This document shows positions 1-9,332 of a stretch of DNA of 64,000 nucleotides, one piece after another. Made by a program: the position numbers and the translations under genes. This DNA is from Spirosoma taeanense (GTDB taxonomy: Bacteria > Bacteroidota > Bacteroidia > Cytophagales > Spirosomataceae). Each line of letters starts with the position of its first letter. Position 1 is the first letter of the stretch. The stretch is taken from NCBI RefSeq assembly GCF_013127955.1, contig NZ_CP053435.1:3509001-3573000 (forward strand). Direction: 5' to 3'. A model generated the notes under the pieces. That model was given only the letters and a program-made list of their open reading frames with translations, was not told the origin of the DNA and did not search any database.

Positions 1-530
1 GCTTCAGCGTCCGCACCATGTATGGCGACGCGATTCAGGATAAGGGCATGGCGTTGCTCCCCGAAAAAATAAACGGGCAGTACGTCATGATCAGCCGACA
101 GGGTGGCGAATATATCAACATCATGTTTTCCCGCGATCTGTATTTCTGGGATACGTACGAAACATTGCTGACGCCCAGGTTCCCCTGGGAGGTGATTCAG
201 CTAGGCAACTGCGGCTCACCCATCAAAACCGATCAGGGCTGGTTACTGCTTACGCACGGCGTGGGTCCGGTCCGGCGTTACGTCCTGGGCGTAGCTCTAC
301 TGGACCTCAACGACCCAAAGAAGGTGCTGGCCCGAACGCCGGAGCCGCTGATTTACCCACTCGAATCCGAGCGGGAAGGCTACGTTCCGAACGTAGTGTA
401 CACCTGCGGCTGGCTGGACCACGGCGATCTGATCGTTGTTCCCTACGCCATGTCCGACTCAGCCTGTGGTATGATTACTCTATCCAAACAGGAACTGCTG
501 GATGAACTGCTAGCCAACCCGTCGGTATGA
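1..530 (+). CDS. GH130 family glycoside phosphorylase/hydrolase, 3' part
   Basis: The frame is open to the window edge (codons from base 3), so the N-terminus is missing. The visible ~175 residues match the C-terminal half of GH130 five-bladed propeller enzymes, which phosphorolyse or hydrolyse beta-mannosides: the segments around GNCGSPIKTDQGWLLLTHGV and the closing pattern YVPNVVYTCGWLDHGDLIVVPYAMSDSACG are characteristic of that family. The stop overlaps the next start (ATGA, 527-530), so it is translationally coupled to a secreted protein. No signal peptide can be judged because the start lies upstream. The exact substrate cannot be told. Confidence 0.85.
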   Translation, partial: FSVRTMYGDAIQDKGMALLPEKINGQYVMISRQGGEYINIMFSRDLYFWDTYETLLTPRFPWEVIQLGNCGSPIKTDQGWLLLTHGVGPVRRYVLGVALLDLNDPKKVLARTPEPLIYPLESEREGYVPNVVYTCGWLDHGDLIVVPYAMSDSACGMITLSKQELLDELLANPSV

Positions 531-1858
531 CCAATTGCTACCGTTTGCATTGGCTTTGCCTGGTTCAGCTTTCCCTGCTGCTGATTTCCTGCCATAAGCC
601 CCGGCCGACTCAGTCGGCGCAAGATCGGACCCGGCTGGTCAACACGGCTCACCTCGATCATCTGTATCAGGTCGTTCAACTGAATGGCGTGGCGGTTGGC
701 CTGATCAATATTTATAGCGAGTACCCGGACTATACATGGGTCGCGGACGACGACGAAGGAGCCGCCTGCGTGGACGACGTAGCCCGGGCGGTTCTCTTTC
801 TGCTGCATGAGCCCGATCTGAAAGTCAACGCTGGCAAGCAGGATAAACTCCATAAGCTGACGGAGTTCGTGCTCCAGATGCAGGCCAACACGCCCGACGC
901 CGGGGGAGGTTATTTCTATAATTTCATCTTCGGCAACCGCGTCATCAACAAAACGGGCAGCACCAGCATCAACCAGCCTAACTGGTGGTCGTGGCGGGCG
1001 CTGTGGTGCCTGACCGAAGTGTATCCCTATTATAAAACTGTCGACCCGGCTTTTGCGCTACGTTTGCAAACGGCCAGTCAGCGGCTCGTGGCCAATATCA
1101 TCCGTGATTTCGGCAGCAAACCCCAGGCGTACAATCAGGTTGCGGGGCTGAACATACCGACCTGGCTGCCCTACGGTTCCGGCTCGGATCAGGCGGCTAT
1201 CATGATTCTGGGTTTGCTGAATTATTATCAGCAAACCCCCGACCCGCAGGTACTGAACGTAATGACAAAGTTAGGCGATGGCATTGTTCAGATGCAGCAG
1301 GGCGGAACCCGGCAGGTACCGTACGGCGCGATTCTGAGTTTCGAAAACAACTGGCACGCGTATGGAAGTGATCAGGCCTATGCCCTGCTGCGGGCGGGCA
1401 AAGCGTTGAACCGCCCCAACTGGCTGGCCGTTGCCAGACGGGAGGTTGACCAGTTCTACCCGTATCTGCTGAAGGAAGGGTTTCTGGAGTCATTTACAAT
1501 CGACAAAAAAGGCCAGGATTTGTCATTCATCAAAAAATCGCGTTTTTCGCAGATTGCTTACGGTGTCCGGCCGATGGTCTGGGCCGCGCTCGAATTATAC
1601 GACCAGACCCAGAACGCCCGGTACCTGAAACTGGCCGGTCAACTGGCCAGCTGGTTTCTGGGCAGTAATCCTGCAAAAGCGCTCATGTACGACAAAACGA
1701 CGGGTATGGCCTTCGACGGAATTAGGTCGGATTCGACCATCAATAAAAACTCGGGGGCCGAATCCACCATTGAATCGCTGCTGGCCTTTCAGCGGCTGGA
1801 GCAGTATCCGGCTGCCGTAACGCAGGCAACTAACTCCCGTTCCTTATGGCCGAAGTAA
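527..1858 (+). CDS. Lipoprotein with glycosidase-like six-hairpin fold
   Basis: 443 residues. The N-terminus has a lipoprotein signal with lipobox LLISC (Cys about residue 22), so it should be anchored in the envelope. The rest is alpha-helical, with conserved-looking acidic and aromatic patches such as [18 protein letters not shown] and [19 protein letters not shown], resembling (alpha/alpha)6 toroid glycosidases. I do not recognise a specific GH family. It sits between a GH130 gene (4-nt overlap) and an ABC ATPase (13-nt overlap), which supports a role in oligosaccharide breakdown. Function is inferred from fold and neighbours. Confidence 0.7.
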   Translation: MTNCYRLHWLCLVQLSLLLISCHKPRPTQSAQDRTRLVNTAHLDHLYQVVQLNGVAVGLINIYSEYPDYTWVADDDEGAACVDDVARAVLFLLHEPDLKVNAGKQDKLHKLTEFVLQMQANTPDAGGGYFYNFIFGNRVINKTGSTSINQPNWWSWRALWCLTEVYPYYKTVDPAFALRLQTASQRLVANIIRDFGSKPQAYNQVAGLNIPTWLPYGSGSDQAAIMILGLLNYYQQTPDPQVLNVMTKLGDGIVQMQQGGTRQVPYGAILSFENNWHAYGSDQAYALLRAGKALNRPNWLAVARREVDQFYPYLLKEGFLESFTIDKKGQDLSFIKKSRFSQIAYGVRPMVWAALELYDQTQNARYLKLAGQLASWFLGSNPAKALMYDKTTGMAFDGIRSDSTINKNSGAESTIESLLAFQRLEQYPAAVTQATNSRSLWPK

Positions 1859-2946
1859 AACTGGTCCATGTTGCCAAAGCGTACGAGACGGGCCCCCGCG
1901 TGATTCGGGACGTCAGCATCGAGGTCAAAGACCACGAATTTCTGGTGCTGGTCGGGCCGTCGGGCTGCGGCAAATCGACAATATTGCGCATGATTGCCGG
2001 CCTGGAAGAAATCACCGAAGGCGATTTGCTGATCGACGGCCAGCGCGTTAACGACGTACCGCCCAAAGACCGCAACATTGCCATGGTCTTTCAGAATTAC
2101 GCGCTCTACCCCCACATGACCGTATTCGACAATATGGCCTTTGGATTAAAGCTCGCGGGTTTACCCAAAGACGCGATCAGGCAGCGCGTCGGCCGGGCCG
2201 CCAAACTGCTCGAAATCGAAACCCTGCTCGACCGCAAGCCCAAAGACATGTCGGGTGGGCAGCGGCAGCGGGTGGCGATTGGCCGGGCCATCGTCCGTAA
2301 TCCCAAGGTGTTTCTGTTCGACGAACCCCTGAGTAATCTGGATGCTAAACTGCGGGTGCAGACGCGTATTGAGCTGCAAAAACTCCACCGCGAGCTGAAC
2401 GCAACGATTATTTACGTCACCCACGATCAGGTGGAGGCCATGACGCTCGGCGACCGGATTGTGGTTCTGCGCGATGGCGACGTAGTGCAGCAGGATACAC
2501 CCATCAACCTGTATAATCACCCCGCAACGCAGTTTGTGGCCGGGTTCATCGGCACGCCACCCATGAACTTCGTATCGGGTTATATTGCCGAAGACGCGCC
2601 TATTCGCTTTATCAGCACGGGCGGGCAGATACAGATCAGCCTTGAAAACGCTCCGCAGGCCGATCGACTACGGCTGTACATGGGGCAATCCATTACGCTC
2701 GGTATCCGCCCCGAACACCTGTGTAATCAGCCGCCCCAGGCGCAGGCGGTTCATGAGCAGCGCGTGGTGCTTGAGGCCATTGAAAACATGGGCAACGAAA
2801 CACTGGCGTACTGTACCGTCGAGGGTACTCAACTGATTGCCCGTCTGGCGCCCAACTTCAGCGCGCCCTTCGGCGAGTCGATCGAGTTGCACTGGAATCT
2901 CGACAAATGCCATTTCTTCGATCTCCAGAGCGGTATAGCTCTGTAG
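1846..2946 (+). CDS. ugpC: Sugar ABC transporter ATPase, UgpC/MsmX/MalK type
   Basis: 366 residues. Walker A GPSGCGKS (37-44), Q-loop Gln83, signature SGGQRQR (136-142), Walker B VFLFDE (155-160) and H-loop His193 are all intact. The C-terminal third is the MalK-like TOBE/regulatory domain, with the typical ...LGIRPEHL... segment. Such ATPases drive import of di- and oligosaccharides, often serving several permeases. No permease or binding protein gene is in the window, so they may lie upstream of base 1. The start overlaps the previous gene by 13 nt, and a terminator follows at 2971, making this the last gene of the operon. Confidence 0.92.
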   Translation: MAEVKLVHVAKAYETGPRVIRDVSIEVKDHEFLVLVGPSGCGKSTILRMIAGLEEITEGDLLIDGQRVNDVPPKDRNIAMVFQNYALYPHMTVFDNMAFGLKLAGLPKDAIRQRVGRAAKLLEIETLLDRKPKDMSGGQRQRVAIGRAIVRNPKVFLFDEPLSNLDAKLRVQTRIELQKLHRELNATIIYVTHDQVEAMTLGDRIVVLRDGDVVQQDTPINLYNHPATQFVAGFIGTPPMNFVSGYIAEDAPIRFISTGGQIQISLENAPQADRLRLYMGQSITLGIRPEHLCNQPPQAQAVHEQRVVLEAIENMGNETLAYCTVEGTQLIARLAPNFSAPFGESIELHWNLDKCHFFDLQSGIAL

Positions 2947-2970
2947 CGCTTCGGTTCACAAACCTTTTCC

Positions 2971-2999
2971 AAAACGCCATTAATGAAGGCGTTTTTTTA
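2971..2999 (+). terminator. Rho-independent terminator after the ABC ATPase gene
   Basis: An 8-bp stem AAAACGCC (2971-2978) / GGCGTTTT (2988-2995) closes a 9-nt loop and runs into a T tract. It ends the sugar-use operon. Confidence 0.85.
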
Positions 3000-3084
3000 T
3001 TTCCTACCACCCAGATATCTTATTGAAAATCAAGAACTCAATTAGCTATTGACTTACATTTAGCCGAACAAAACCTTCTACCCT

Positions 3085-4938
3085 ATGCAATCAACGCTTA
3101 CTTTCCGGGCTTTTCTGGCCCTGACAGCCCTCCTGCCGTTCGCTGCAGCTGCGCAAACCAATTACGTGGCCAATACGCCCAACTCGGTCGTGCCCAGCAC
3201 CAACAATACGCTGGTTGGCCCGAGTGCGGGTAATCTGATCATGAGTGGCGACAACAACACCTTTCTGGGCACCAATGCGGGCCGGTCGAATACTTCCGGC
3301 CAGAGCAATGCGTTTGTGGGTTCCAGCGCGGGCTACAGCAACACCAGCGGCAGCTATAACTCGTATGTCGGCACCTTTGCCGGCTACTACACCACAACCG
3401 GCAGCTACAATGTTTTTTCCGGAATTGCGGCTGGCAACAACAACACGTCGGGCAGCAACAACGTCTTCACGGGCGCCAACGCCGGGCGCAACAATACTTC
3501 GGGCAGTAACAATACCTTTCTGGGCTATTATGCCGGCTACAACAACCTGACGGCCAGCAACAATATCCTGGTCGGGTATCAGGCCGGCTACTACACCAAC
3601 GGCCGCAGCAACGTTGCCCTCGGCGTCCGGGCGCTTTACATCAATCAGTCGGGCTCCAACAATACGGTCCTGGGCGACTCGGCGGGTTATTCCAGCAACG
3701 CATCGGGGAACGTCATGCTCGGCAGCAAAGCAGGCTATTCGAACCAGACCAGCACCCAGAATACATTTGTGGGCTACCAGGCCGGTTACAGTTCGACAGG
3801 GCCCTCGAACACCTTTATCGGCTACGCAGCCGGGCGCGCCAACACCTCGGGGCAGTTCAACACGTTTGTCGGTGTACAGGCGGGCTTATCGAACACGACC
3901 GGCGCGTCGAACTTCATAATGGGCACGAATGCAGGCAGCAGCAATACCACCGGTTCGGCCAATTTTTTTCTGGGCGATAACGCCGGGGGCCAGAATACCA
4001 CGGGCGGTTACAATGTCTATTTAGGCGCGAATGCCGGCAACGGCGCGGGCGTCAACGGCGACAACAACGTAGCCATCGGTTTTGAAAGCGGCCGGGCCAA
4101 TAGCGCGGGAGCAACCAACCTGTTTGTAGGTTTCCGGGCCGACGCGGGCGCTAACGGACTCACCAACGCAACGGCCCTTGGCCCCAACGCAAAAGTGAAC
4201 GTAAGCAACGCGCTGGTGCTTGGCAACGGCGCAAACGTAGGCATCGGCACCTCGGCTCCAACCACCCGCCTGCAGGTAACCAGCGGCACCAGCGGGCAGT
4301 CGGGCCTTCGCTTCGAGAACCTGACCTCGGCCACTGTACCCGTTACTTCGGCCAGCAAGTTCCTGACCGTTGATGGCAACGGCAATGTAATTCTGGCCAA
4401 TTCGGTTAGCGGGACGCGCGTTGGCGATTCATCCGTTGAGAGCCTGTGGCAGCGTAACGGTCAGTTTCTGCAGAGCACCAAAGGGGAAGCCATCATCATT
4501 GGTCAGGGCGTGGGCAAGACACCGGCCGGTTACCGGCTTTACGTGGAACAGGGTATCCTGACCGAGAAGGTAAAGGTGGCCGTCAAGAATACCAGCGAGT
4601 GGTCGGACTACGTCTTTGCTGATGATTACCGCTTAAAAAGTTTGACGGAAGTCAGTCGGTACGTTTGGGCCAACAAACACCTGCCGGGCGTTCCCTCGGC
4701 CGCTGCGGTAGTTCAGGACGGCATCGACGTCGGCAAAATGACCGCTACCCTGCTGGAAAAAATCGAAGAACTGACGCTCTACAGCATCCAGCTGGAAAAC
4801 GAATTGAAGTCGGCCAATCAGAAACATCGGCAGGTTAGCCAGCAGCAGGAAAGTCGCTTACAGGCCATGGAGCAGCGCCAGGCTGAACTGGAAAATCGGC
4901 TGAAAACGCTTAGCCAAAAGCCCGCCAATCAGAAGTAA
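3085..4938 (+). CDS. Secreted TMF-like repeat protein with C-terminal coiled coil
   Basis: 617 residues. Signal peptide at about 1-23 (cleavage after AAA). Residues ~40-346 hold about 18 copies of a 17-residue unit, consensus NNTFxGxxAGxxNTSGS, a beta-strand repeat like those of trimeric adhesin heads and tail-fibre proteins. This is followed by a GIGTSAPTTRLQV collar-type segment and an endosialidase-chaperone-like C-terminal region (DDYRLKSL..., LPGVPSAA..., GKMTATLLEKIEELTLY), ending in a heptad-rich coiled coil (~555-610) that probably trimerises. Large proteins of this type are common in Bacteroidota and are presumed surface fibres. It is monocistronic: terminators lie on both sides. Confidence 0.8.
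   Translation: MQSTLTFRAFLALTALLPFAAAAQTNYVANTPNSVVPSTNNTLVGPSAGNLIMSGDNNTFLGTNAGRSNTSGQSNAFVGSSAGYSNTSGSYNSYVGTFAGYYTTTGSYNVFSGIAAGNNNTSGSNNVFTGANAGRNNTSGSNNTFLGYYAGYNNLTASNNILVGYQAGYYTNGRSNVALGVRALYINQSGSNNTVLGDSAGYSSNASGNVMLGSKAGYSNQTSTQNTFVGYQAGYSSTGPSNTFIGYAAGRANTSGQFNTFVGVQAGLSNTTGASNFIMGTNAGSSNTTGSANFFLGDNAGGQNTTGGYNVYLGANAGNGAGVNGDNNVAIGFESGRANSAGATNLFVGFRADAGANGLTNATALGPNAKVNVSNALVLGNGANVGIGTSAPTTRLQVTSGTSGQSGLRFENLTSATVPVTSASKFLTVDGNGNVILANSVSGTRVGDSSVESLWQRNGQFLQSTKGEAIIIGQGVGKTPAGYRLYVEQGILTEKVKVAVKNTSEWSDYVFADDYRLKSLTEVSRYVWANKHLPGVPSAAAVVQDGIDVGKMTATLLEKIEELTLYSIQLENELKSANQKHRQVSQQQESRLQAMEQRQAELENRLKTLSQKPANQK
3205..4122 (+). repeat. Tandem 51-nt coding repeats (about 18 copies)
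   Basis: Period 51 nt (17 residues) inside the fibre gene. The copies vary most at the two residues after the conserved Gly, so the array is old and diverged. A few units are 16 or 18 residues long. Confidence 0.8.
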
Positions 4939-4952
4939 TTCCCTGACTACGT

Positions 4953-4995
4953 CCGTCAAAAAAGCCGGAACCTTCGATTCCGGCTTTTTTGACGG
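4953..4995. terminator. Terminator after the fibre gene, perfect 18-bp stem
   Basis: The arms 4953-4970 and 4978-4995 pair perfectly around a 7-nt loop. The stem includes six A and six T residues, so it could work in either direction. Confidence 0.88.
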
Positions 4996-5105
4996 GGTTG
5001 AATCAGTATGGATACCTCCCGAATGACTTTTTATATAAAGCATTACGATTCTGGCAACGGCCCTGACGGGCCCGAAGCGAACAATACCCGAAACCATCGA
5101 TTCAA

Positions 5106-6488
5106 ATGTATCACTTTCACATTGACCGTCGTAAGTTCCTGCAGGGAACTACCGCATCGCTCGCGCTGTCGGCCCTGAGCGCCAGCGGCATGAAGACTGA
5201 CTTCTTTAACCAGGCAAAGACCTACCGTGTGGCCCTGATTGGCACCGGCTGGTATGGCAAAAGCGATTTGTTCCGGCTGATTCAGGTCGCTCCGGTTGAA
5301 GTGGTGGCACTCTGCGACGTAGATAAGAACATGCTGGATGGAGCCGCCAAACTGGTTAGCCAGCGTCAGAAGTCCGGCAAGACACCGAAGCTCTACGGCG
5401 ACTACCGGAAGATGCTGGCCGAAAACAAGCTGGACATCGTACTCATCGGCACCCCCGACCACTGGCACGCCCTACAAACTATCGACGCGGTGAAATCCGG
5501 CGCTCACGTTTACGTTCAGAAGCCAATCAGCGTCGACGTCATCGAAGGGGAAGCCATGGTGGCTGCGGCCCGTAAATACAACAAAGTCGTTCAGGTAGGT
5601 ACGCAGCGCAAAAGCACTCCTCACCTGATCGACGCGAAAAAGAACATTGTTGATGCGGGTCTGCTGGGCAAAGTGTCCCACGTGGATATGTGCTGCTACC
5701 TGCACATGCGCAACAACGGCAATCCGCCGGTGCAGCCCGTTCCGGAGTTCCTGGACTACGAAATGTGGACCGGACCGGCCCCCATGCGGCCATACGACGG
5801 TCTGCCGCACGTTCGTTGGTGGCGTACATTCATGGAATACGGCAACGGCATCATGGGCGATATGTGCATCCATATGTTCGATACAGTACGCTGGATGCTG
5901 AAGCTGGGCTGGCCTACCCGCATCAGCTCGACGGGTGGTATCTACGTCCAGAAAGATGGTAAGTCAAACATCCCCGATACGCAGTCGGCTCTGTTTGAGT
6001 ACCCCGACCTGAACTGCTCGTGGGAGCAACGCTCCTGGGGGACGGCCGTCAACCCCGACTATCCCTGGTCGTTTACGCTATATGGCGATAAGGGCACCTT
6101 GTGGGCCAGCACCATGCAGTATGATTTTATTCCCGTAGGCAAGGGCGAGAAGATTCACAAGGACGTTGTCTACGAAAAGGAAAAATATCCGGAAGACGTG
6201 ACCGAGCCAACCAACCCGAAAATTGAGTTGAACGCGGCCCCGGCTACGCGCCTGCACATGCTCGACTTCCTGAACGCCATTGAACACAACAGCCGTCCGG
6301 TGGCCGACATCGAGGAAGGACACATTTCGACGGCCAGCTGCATTCTGGCGAATCTGTCCATGCAAACCGGTCGCCCGATGGTTTATGATCCGCAGAAGCG
6401 CGAAGTGGTAGGCGATAAGGAAGCGACCAAACTACTACAGCGGCCGTACCGTTCGGGCTGGGTGCACCCTGATCCTAAACGTGTTTAA
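5106..6488 (+). CDS. Tat-exported Gfo/Idh/MocA family oxidoreductase
   Basis: 460 residues. The N-terminus carries a twin-arginine signal (RRKFLQG, Arg8-Arg9), so the folded NAD(P)-bound enzyme should be exported. A Rossmann fold follows with VALIGTGWYG (43-51). The usual EKP motif appears as VQKPIS, which is frequent in this exported subfamily. The C-terminal part contains the typical MGDMCIHMFDTVRWML segment. Family members oxidise or epimerise sugars and related polyols; the substrate is unknown. It is followed 13 nt later by an SMP-30 lactonase gene, a logical partner if the product is a lactone. Confidence 0.87.
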   Translation: MYHFHIDRRKFLQGTTASLALSALSASGMKTDFFNQAKTYRVALIGTGWYGKSDLFRLIQVAPVEVVALCDVDKNMLDGAAKLVSQRQKSGKTPKLYGDYRKMLAENKLDIVLIGTPDHWHALQTIDAVKSGAHVYVQKPISVDVIEGEAMVAAARKYNKVVQVGTQRKSTPHLIDAKKNIVDAGLLGKVSHVDMCCYLHMRNNGNPPVQPVPEFLDYEMWTGPAPMRPYDGLPHVRWWRTFMEYGNGIMGDMCIHMFDTVRWMLKLGWPTRISSTGGIYVQKDGKSNIPDTQSALFEYPDLNCSWEQRSWGTAVNPDYPWSFTLYGDKGTLWASTMQYDFIPVGKGEKIHKDVVYEKEKYPEDVTEPTNPKIELNAAPATRLHMLDFLNAIEHNSRPVADIEEGHISTASCILANLSMQTGRPMVYDPQKREVVGDKEATKLLQRPYRSGWVHPDPKRV

Positions 6489-6501
6489 CAGCCTACAGAG
6501 A

Positions 6502-7425
6502 ATGACGTATTGCTATAAAGCCGGCCTGTTTGCAGCGGCTCTCCTTACCATAGCGGGGCATGCCTTTGGGTTGCAGAACGAGGCCCCTAAACTTGATTCG
6601 GCAAGAGTCGTTGCGCCCGGCGCTCAGCCCAGGCAGATTTCCAGTCAGTTTACGTTTACCGAGGGCCCGGCCGTCGATAAGAAGGGGGTAATTTATTTTA
6701 CCGATCAGCCCAACGACAAAATCTGGAAGTTTGACACCGACGGGAAGCTGTCGCTTTTCATGGACAAGACCGGCCGCTCAAATGGCCTGTATTTCGACAA
6801 GAAAGGCAACCTGATTTCCTGTGCCGACGAGAAAGATGAACTCTGGTCGATCAGCCCGAAGAAAAAGGTTACGGTGCTGCTGAAGAACTACCAGGGTCAG
6901 CGGCTCAATGGCCCGAATGATCTCTGGATAGATTCCAAAGGCGGAATCTATTTCACCGACCCTTACTACCAGCGGGACTACTGGGATCGAAAGAAGCCGG
7001 ACATCGACGGCCAGAAAGTGTACTACCTGCCGAAAGGCAAACAGGAAGCCACGCTGGTTGCCGACGATCTGGTGCAGCCCAACGGGATTGTAGGCACCCC
7101 CGACGGTAAATTTCTTTACGTCGCTGATATTCGGGCCAACAAGACCTACAAGTACCAGATCAATGCCGATGGCAGCCTGAGTAATCGCCAGTTGTTTGTC
7201 GAGCAGGGTTCGGATGGTATGACGCTGGATGAACAGGGCAACGTGTACCTGTCGGGCCGGGGCGTAACGGTCTATGATCCGAGCGGTAAAAAGATAACCA
7301 ACATTCCCGTTCCCTCGCGCTGGGTTGGCAACCTGTGTTTTGGCGGCAAGGACCGGCGTACGTTGTTCATTACCGCAACCGAGTCGGTCTATACGCTGCC
7401 CATGCAGGTCAGGGGCGTCGAATAA
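6502..7425 (+). CDS. SMP-30/gluconolactonase family protein, secreted
   Basis: About 307 residues from ATG 6502. An in-frame GTG at 6481 would overlap the upstream gene, but ATG 6502 puts the hydrophobic signal (AGLFAAALLTIAGHAFG) right at the N-terminus. It is a six-bladed propeller with family marks: TEGPAVDKKGVIYFTD, NGPNDLWIDSKGGIYFTDP and QPNGIVGTPDGKFLYVAD, which hold the metal-binding Glu, Asn and Asp. Members hydrolyse sugar lactones. The gene pair with the Tat oxidoreductase suggests sequential sugar oxidation and lactone opening in the periplasm. Confidence 0.87.
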   Translation: MTYCYKAGLFAAALLTIAGHAFGLQNEAPKLDSARVVAPGAQPRQISSQFTFTEGPAVDKKGVIYFTDQPNDKIWKFDTDGKLSLFMDKTGRSNGLYFDKKGNLISCADEKDELWSISPKKKVTVLLKNYQGQRLNGPNDLWIDSKGGIYFTDPYYQRDYWDRKKPDIDGQKVYYLPKGKQEATLVADDLVQPNGIVGTPDGKFLYVADIRANKTYKYQINADGSLSNRQLFVEQGSDGMTLDEQGNVYLSGRGVTVYDPSGKKITNIPVPSRWVGNLCFGGKDRRTLFITATESVYTLPMQVRGVE

Positions 7426-7444
7426 AACAACGGGCGACTTAACA

Positions 7445-7490
7445 AACCGGTCGAAACTGAGACAGCTTGTAGACTCAGTTTCAACCGGTT
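7445..7490 (+). terminator. Long hairpin after the lactonase gene
   Basis: The 17-bp arms 7445-7461 and 7474-7490 have one mismatch and a 12-nt loop. Only a weak T-rich tail follows, so termination is likely but not certain. Confidence 0.55.
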
Positions 7491-7544
7491 TACTTGCTTT
7501 TACGTAAGCGATGTAGTAGCTTTTGTACGGTAACGCATACCGTT

Positions 7545-8639
7545 ATGGAAGCAAGCCTCTACTCACTCATCGTTGGTCTGTCGCTGTTATTCGTCACGGG
7601 CCACACGCTCGCTCAAAAGCCCGTCAGCGGCCTAAAGGGCGAGTATTTCAACGGGCCAAACTTCGAGAAAAAAGTGTGTACCCGCACCGACCCGCAGATC
7701 AATTTCCGCTGGGACTGGGCAAGTGAACCGGCGCCGGGGGTTCAGCGGGAATACTTTTCGGTACGCTGGACCGGTAAGCTGTATGCGCCAACGTCGGGCG
7801 TCTATCATTTCAGCGCGCTCGTCGACGATGGCGTTCGCGTTTGGGTGGGCAACCAGAAGGTCCTTGACGAGTGGCGCAAACAGGACGACAGCAATTTCAT
7901 CGGGTCAATCCGGCTCCGGGGTAAGCAATGGTACGACCTGAAAGTCGAATATTACAACGACTGGAAAGGCAGCGTCATTCAACTGTTCTGGGCCCAGCCT
8001 AACGACCAACGAATTGGCCTGATTTCGCAGAGTATCTATCGAACGATTATTCCGGGCGACTATCTGGCGCTGCCCACTCCTTCCCGCAAGCCAGTGGCAG
8101 TACGGCCCGCCCAAGTCGCTGCGGCTCCTCCCCGAAAAGCCGCCAATCAGCCGATAGACAGGTCAACGCCGGTTGTTAACGCCCCGGCTAAAAAATCCCT
8201 GGCGGCATTCGCGCGGGTAAGCACCGTAAAAGCCGATCATGAACCCGCCGAAGCAGCATCCGAGCCGGTAGCGGCAAAACCATTCGTGATGCCGGAGCGG
8301 GGTAAAACGCTGGTCTTGCAGCAGGTTCGATTTGAACAGAGCAGCTACGTGCTGCTTTCCGAATCCTTTCCGTTTCTGAATCAGCTGGCGAAGGCCCTGA
8401 AAGAGAATCCGGCTTTACGTATTGAGATTAGCGGCCATACCGACAACGTGGGCGACCCGCGATTGAACCAGACCTTATCCGAATACCGGGCCAAACAGGT
8501 TGCCTCCTATCTGATTCGACAGGGTGTTGCCGAGGGCCGCCTGGAAGCGAGGGGCTACGGCAGCACACGGCCCCTGTTCGACAATAGCATTGCTGCCGAA
8601 CAGGCCCGCAACCGACGGGTTGAAATCAAACTGCTCTGA
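7545..8639 (+). CDS. PA14 domain plus OmpA-like peptidoglycan-binding protein
   Basis: 364 residues from ATG 7545, which directly precedes a signal peptide ending at TLAQ. A TTG at 7494 is possible but would put 17 non-hydrophobic residues first. Residues ~25-155 form a PA14-type beta-barrel (GLKGEYFNGPNF, YHFSALVDDGVRVWVG, LKVEYYNDWKGSVIQLFW). A Pro/Ala-rich linker follows, then an OmpA domain (~255-364) with the peptidoglycan-contact pattern ISGHTDNVGD and the closing NRRVEIKL. PA14 modules usually bind carbohydrate, so this may tether glycans to the cell wall; that role is inferred. Confidence 0.85.
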   Translation: MEASLYSLIVGLSLLFVTGHTLAQKPVSGLKGEYFNGPNFEKKVCTRTDPQINFRWDWASEPAPGVQREYFSVRWTGKLYAPTSGVYHFSALVDDGVRVWVGNQKVLDEWRKQDDSNFIGSIRLRGKQWYDLKVEYYNDWKGSVIQLFWAQPNDQRIGLISQSIYRTIIPGDYLALPTPSRKPVAVRPAQVAAAPPRKAANQPIDRSTPVVNAPAKKSLAAFARVSTVKADHEPAEAASEPVAAKPFVMPERGKTLVLQQVRFEQSSYVLLSESFPFLNQLAKALKENPALRIEISGHTDNVGDPRLNQTLSEYRAKQVASYLIRQGVAEGRLEARGYGSTRPLFDNSIAAEQARNRRVEIKLL

Positions 8640-8666
8640 CCCGAATTCCCTAACAACCCTTAGCCA

Positions 8667-9254
8667 ATGGACACCACACGACGCCGTTTTTTTGCGCTGC
8701 TGTCGGCTCTGCCGCTGTTCAGCTTTTTCTCGACCGTCAACTACCGACGGTCTGTAACTTTACTGCCAACGCCCCCCTGCGACGACCACGACGAGCCCAC
8801 GCCACCGCTGGAAGAGGGGCCGTTTTATTCGCCCCGATCGCCCGAACGGAACAGCCTGCTCGAACAGGGTATGGCCGGCACTCCGCTCGTGCTGAGTGGC
8901 CAAGTGCTGAACACCAATTGCAAACCCGTCGCCAATGTGCTGCTGGACTGGTGGCAGGCCGACAACGGGGGTGAATATGACAATAAAGGTTTCCGGCTGC
9001 GCGGGCATCAGTACTCTGACCGCAATGGGCGTTTCCAGCTGGAAACCATCGTTCCCGGTCTGTATCCCGGCCGTACGCGGCATCTGCACGTAAAGGTACA
9101 GGCTCCAAACCAGCGTATTCTGACTACGCAGTTGTTCTTCCCCGACGAGCCGCATAACCAGCGCGACCGGATTTTCGACCCTGCTCTGCTGATGGCCATC
9201 CGCCAGAAAGGTGACACGCAACGGGCCGATTATACGTTCGTCGTGAACGCCTGA
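8667..9254 (+). CDS. Intradiol ring-cleavage dioxygenase family protein
   Basis: 195 residues. The N-terminus RRRFFALLSALPLFSFF resembles a twin-arginine or Sec signal, so it probably acts outside the cytoplasm. The beta-sandwich core carries the four non-haem Fe(III) ligands of catechol 1,2- and protocatechuate 3,4-dioxygenases: Tyr104, Tyr133, His139 and His141 (GLYPGRTRHLHVKV). The order and spacing are right. Exported small members occur widely and their natural substrate is often unknown; plant or humic catechols are a guess. No beta-ketoadipate pathway gene is nearby. It ends against a bidirectional hairpin. Confidence 0.85.
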   Translation: MDTTRRRFFALLSALPLFSFFSTVNYRRSVTLLPTPPCDDHDEPTPPLEEGPFYSPRSPERNSLLEQGMAGTPLVLSGQVLNTNCKPVANVLLDWWQADNGGEYDNKGFRLRGHQYSDRNGRFQLETIVPGLYPGRTRHLHVKVQAPNQRILTTQLFFPDEPHNQRDRIFDPALLMAIRQKGDTQRADYTFVVNA

Positions 9255-9274
9255 ACAAGCTACTGCACACTCCT

Positions 9275-9321
9275 TACGTAAAAGCCTCGTTATGAATCGT
9301 TCATAGCGAGGCTTTTACGTA
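9275..9321. terminator. Bidirectional terminator between convergent genes
   Basis: The stem 9275-9296 / 9300-9321 is 22 bp with one G-T pair and a 3-nt loop, with A4 and T4 runs inside the arms. It separates the dioxygenase gene (+) from the lipoprotein gene (-). Confidence 0.85.
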
Positions 9322-9332
9322 GTTTAATTTAC

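Noticed and set aside
3205-4122. The repeat region as a CRISPR array
   Set aside because: The 51-nt period codes for a regular 17-residue unit in one frame, and there are no constant repeats with variable spacers.
6481-6501. GTG start for the lactonase gene
   Set aside because: It overlaps the previous stop and would put seven extra residues before a signal peptide that starts well at ATG 6502.
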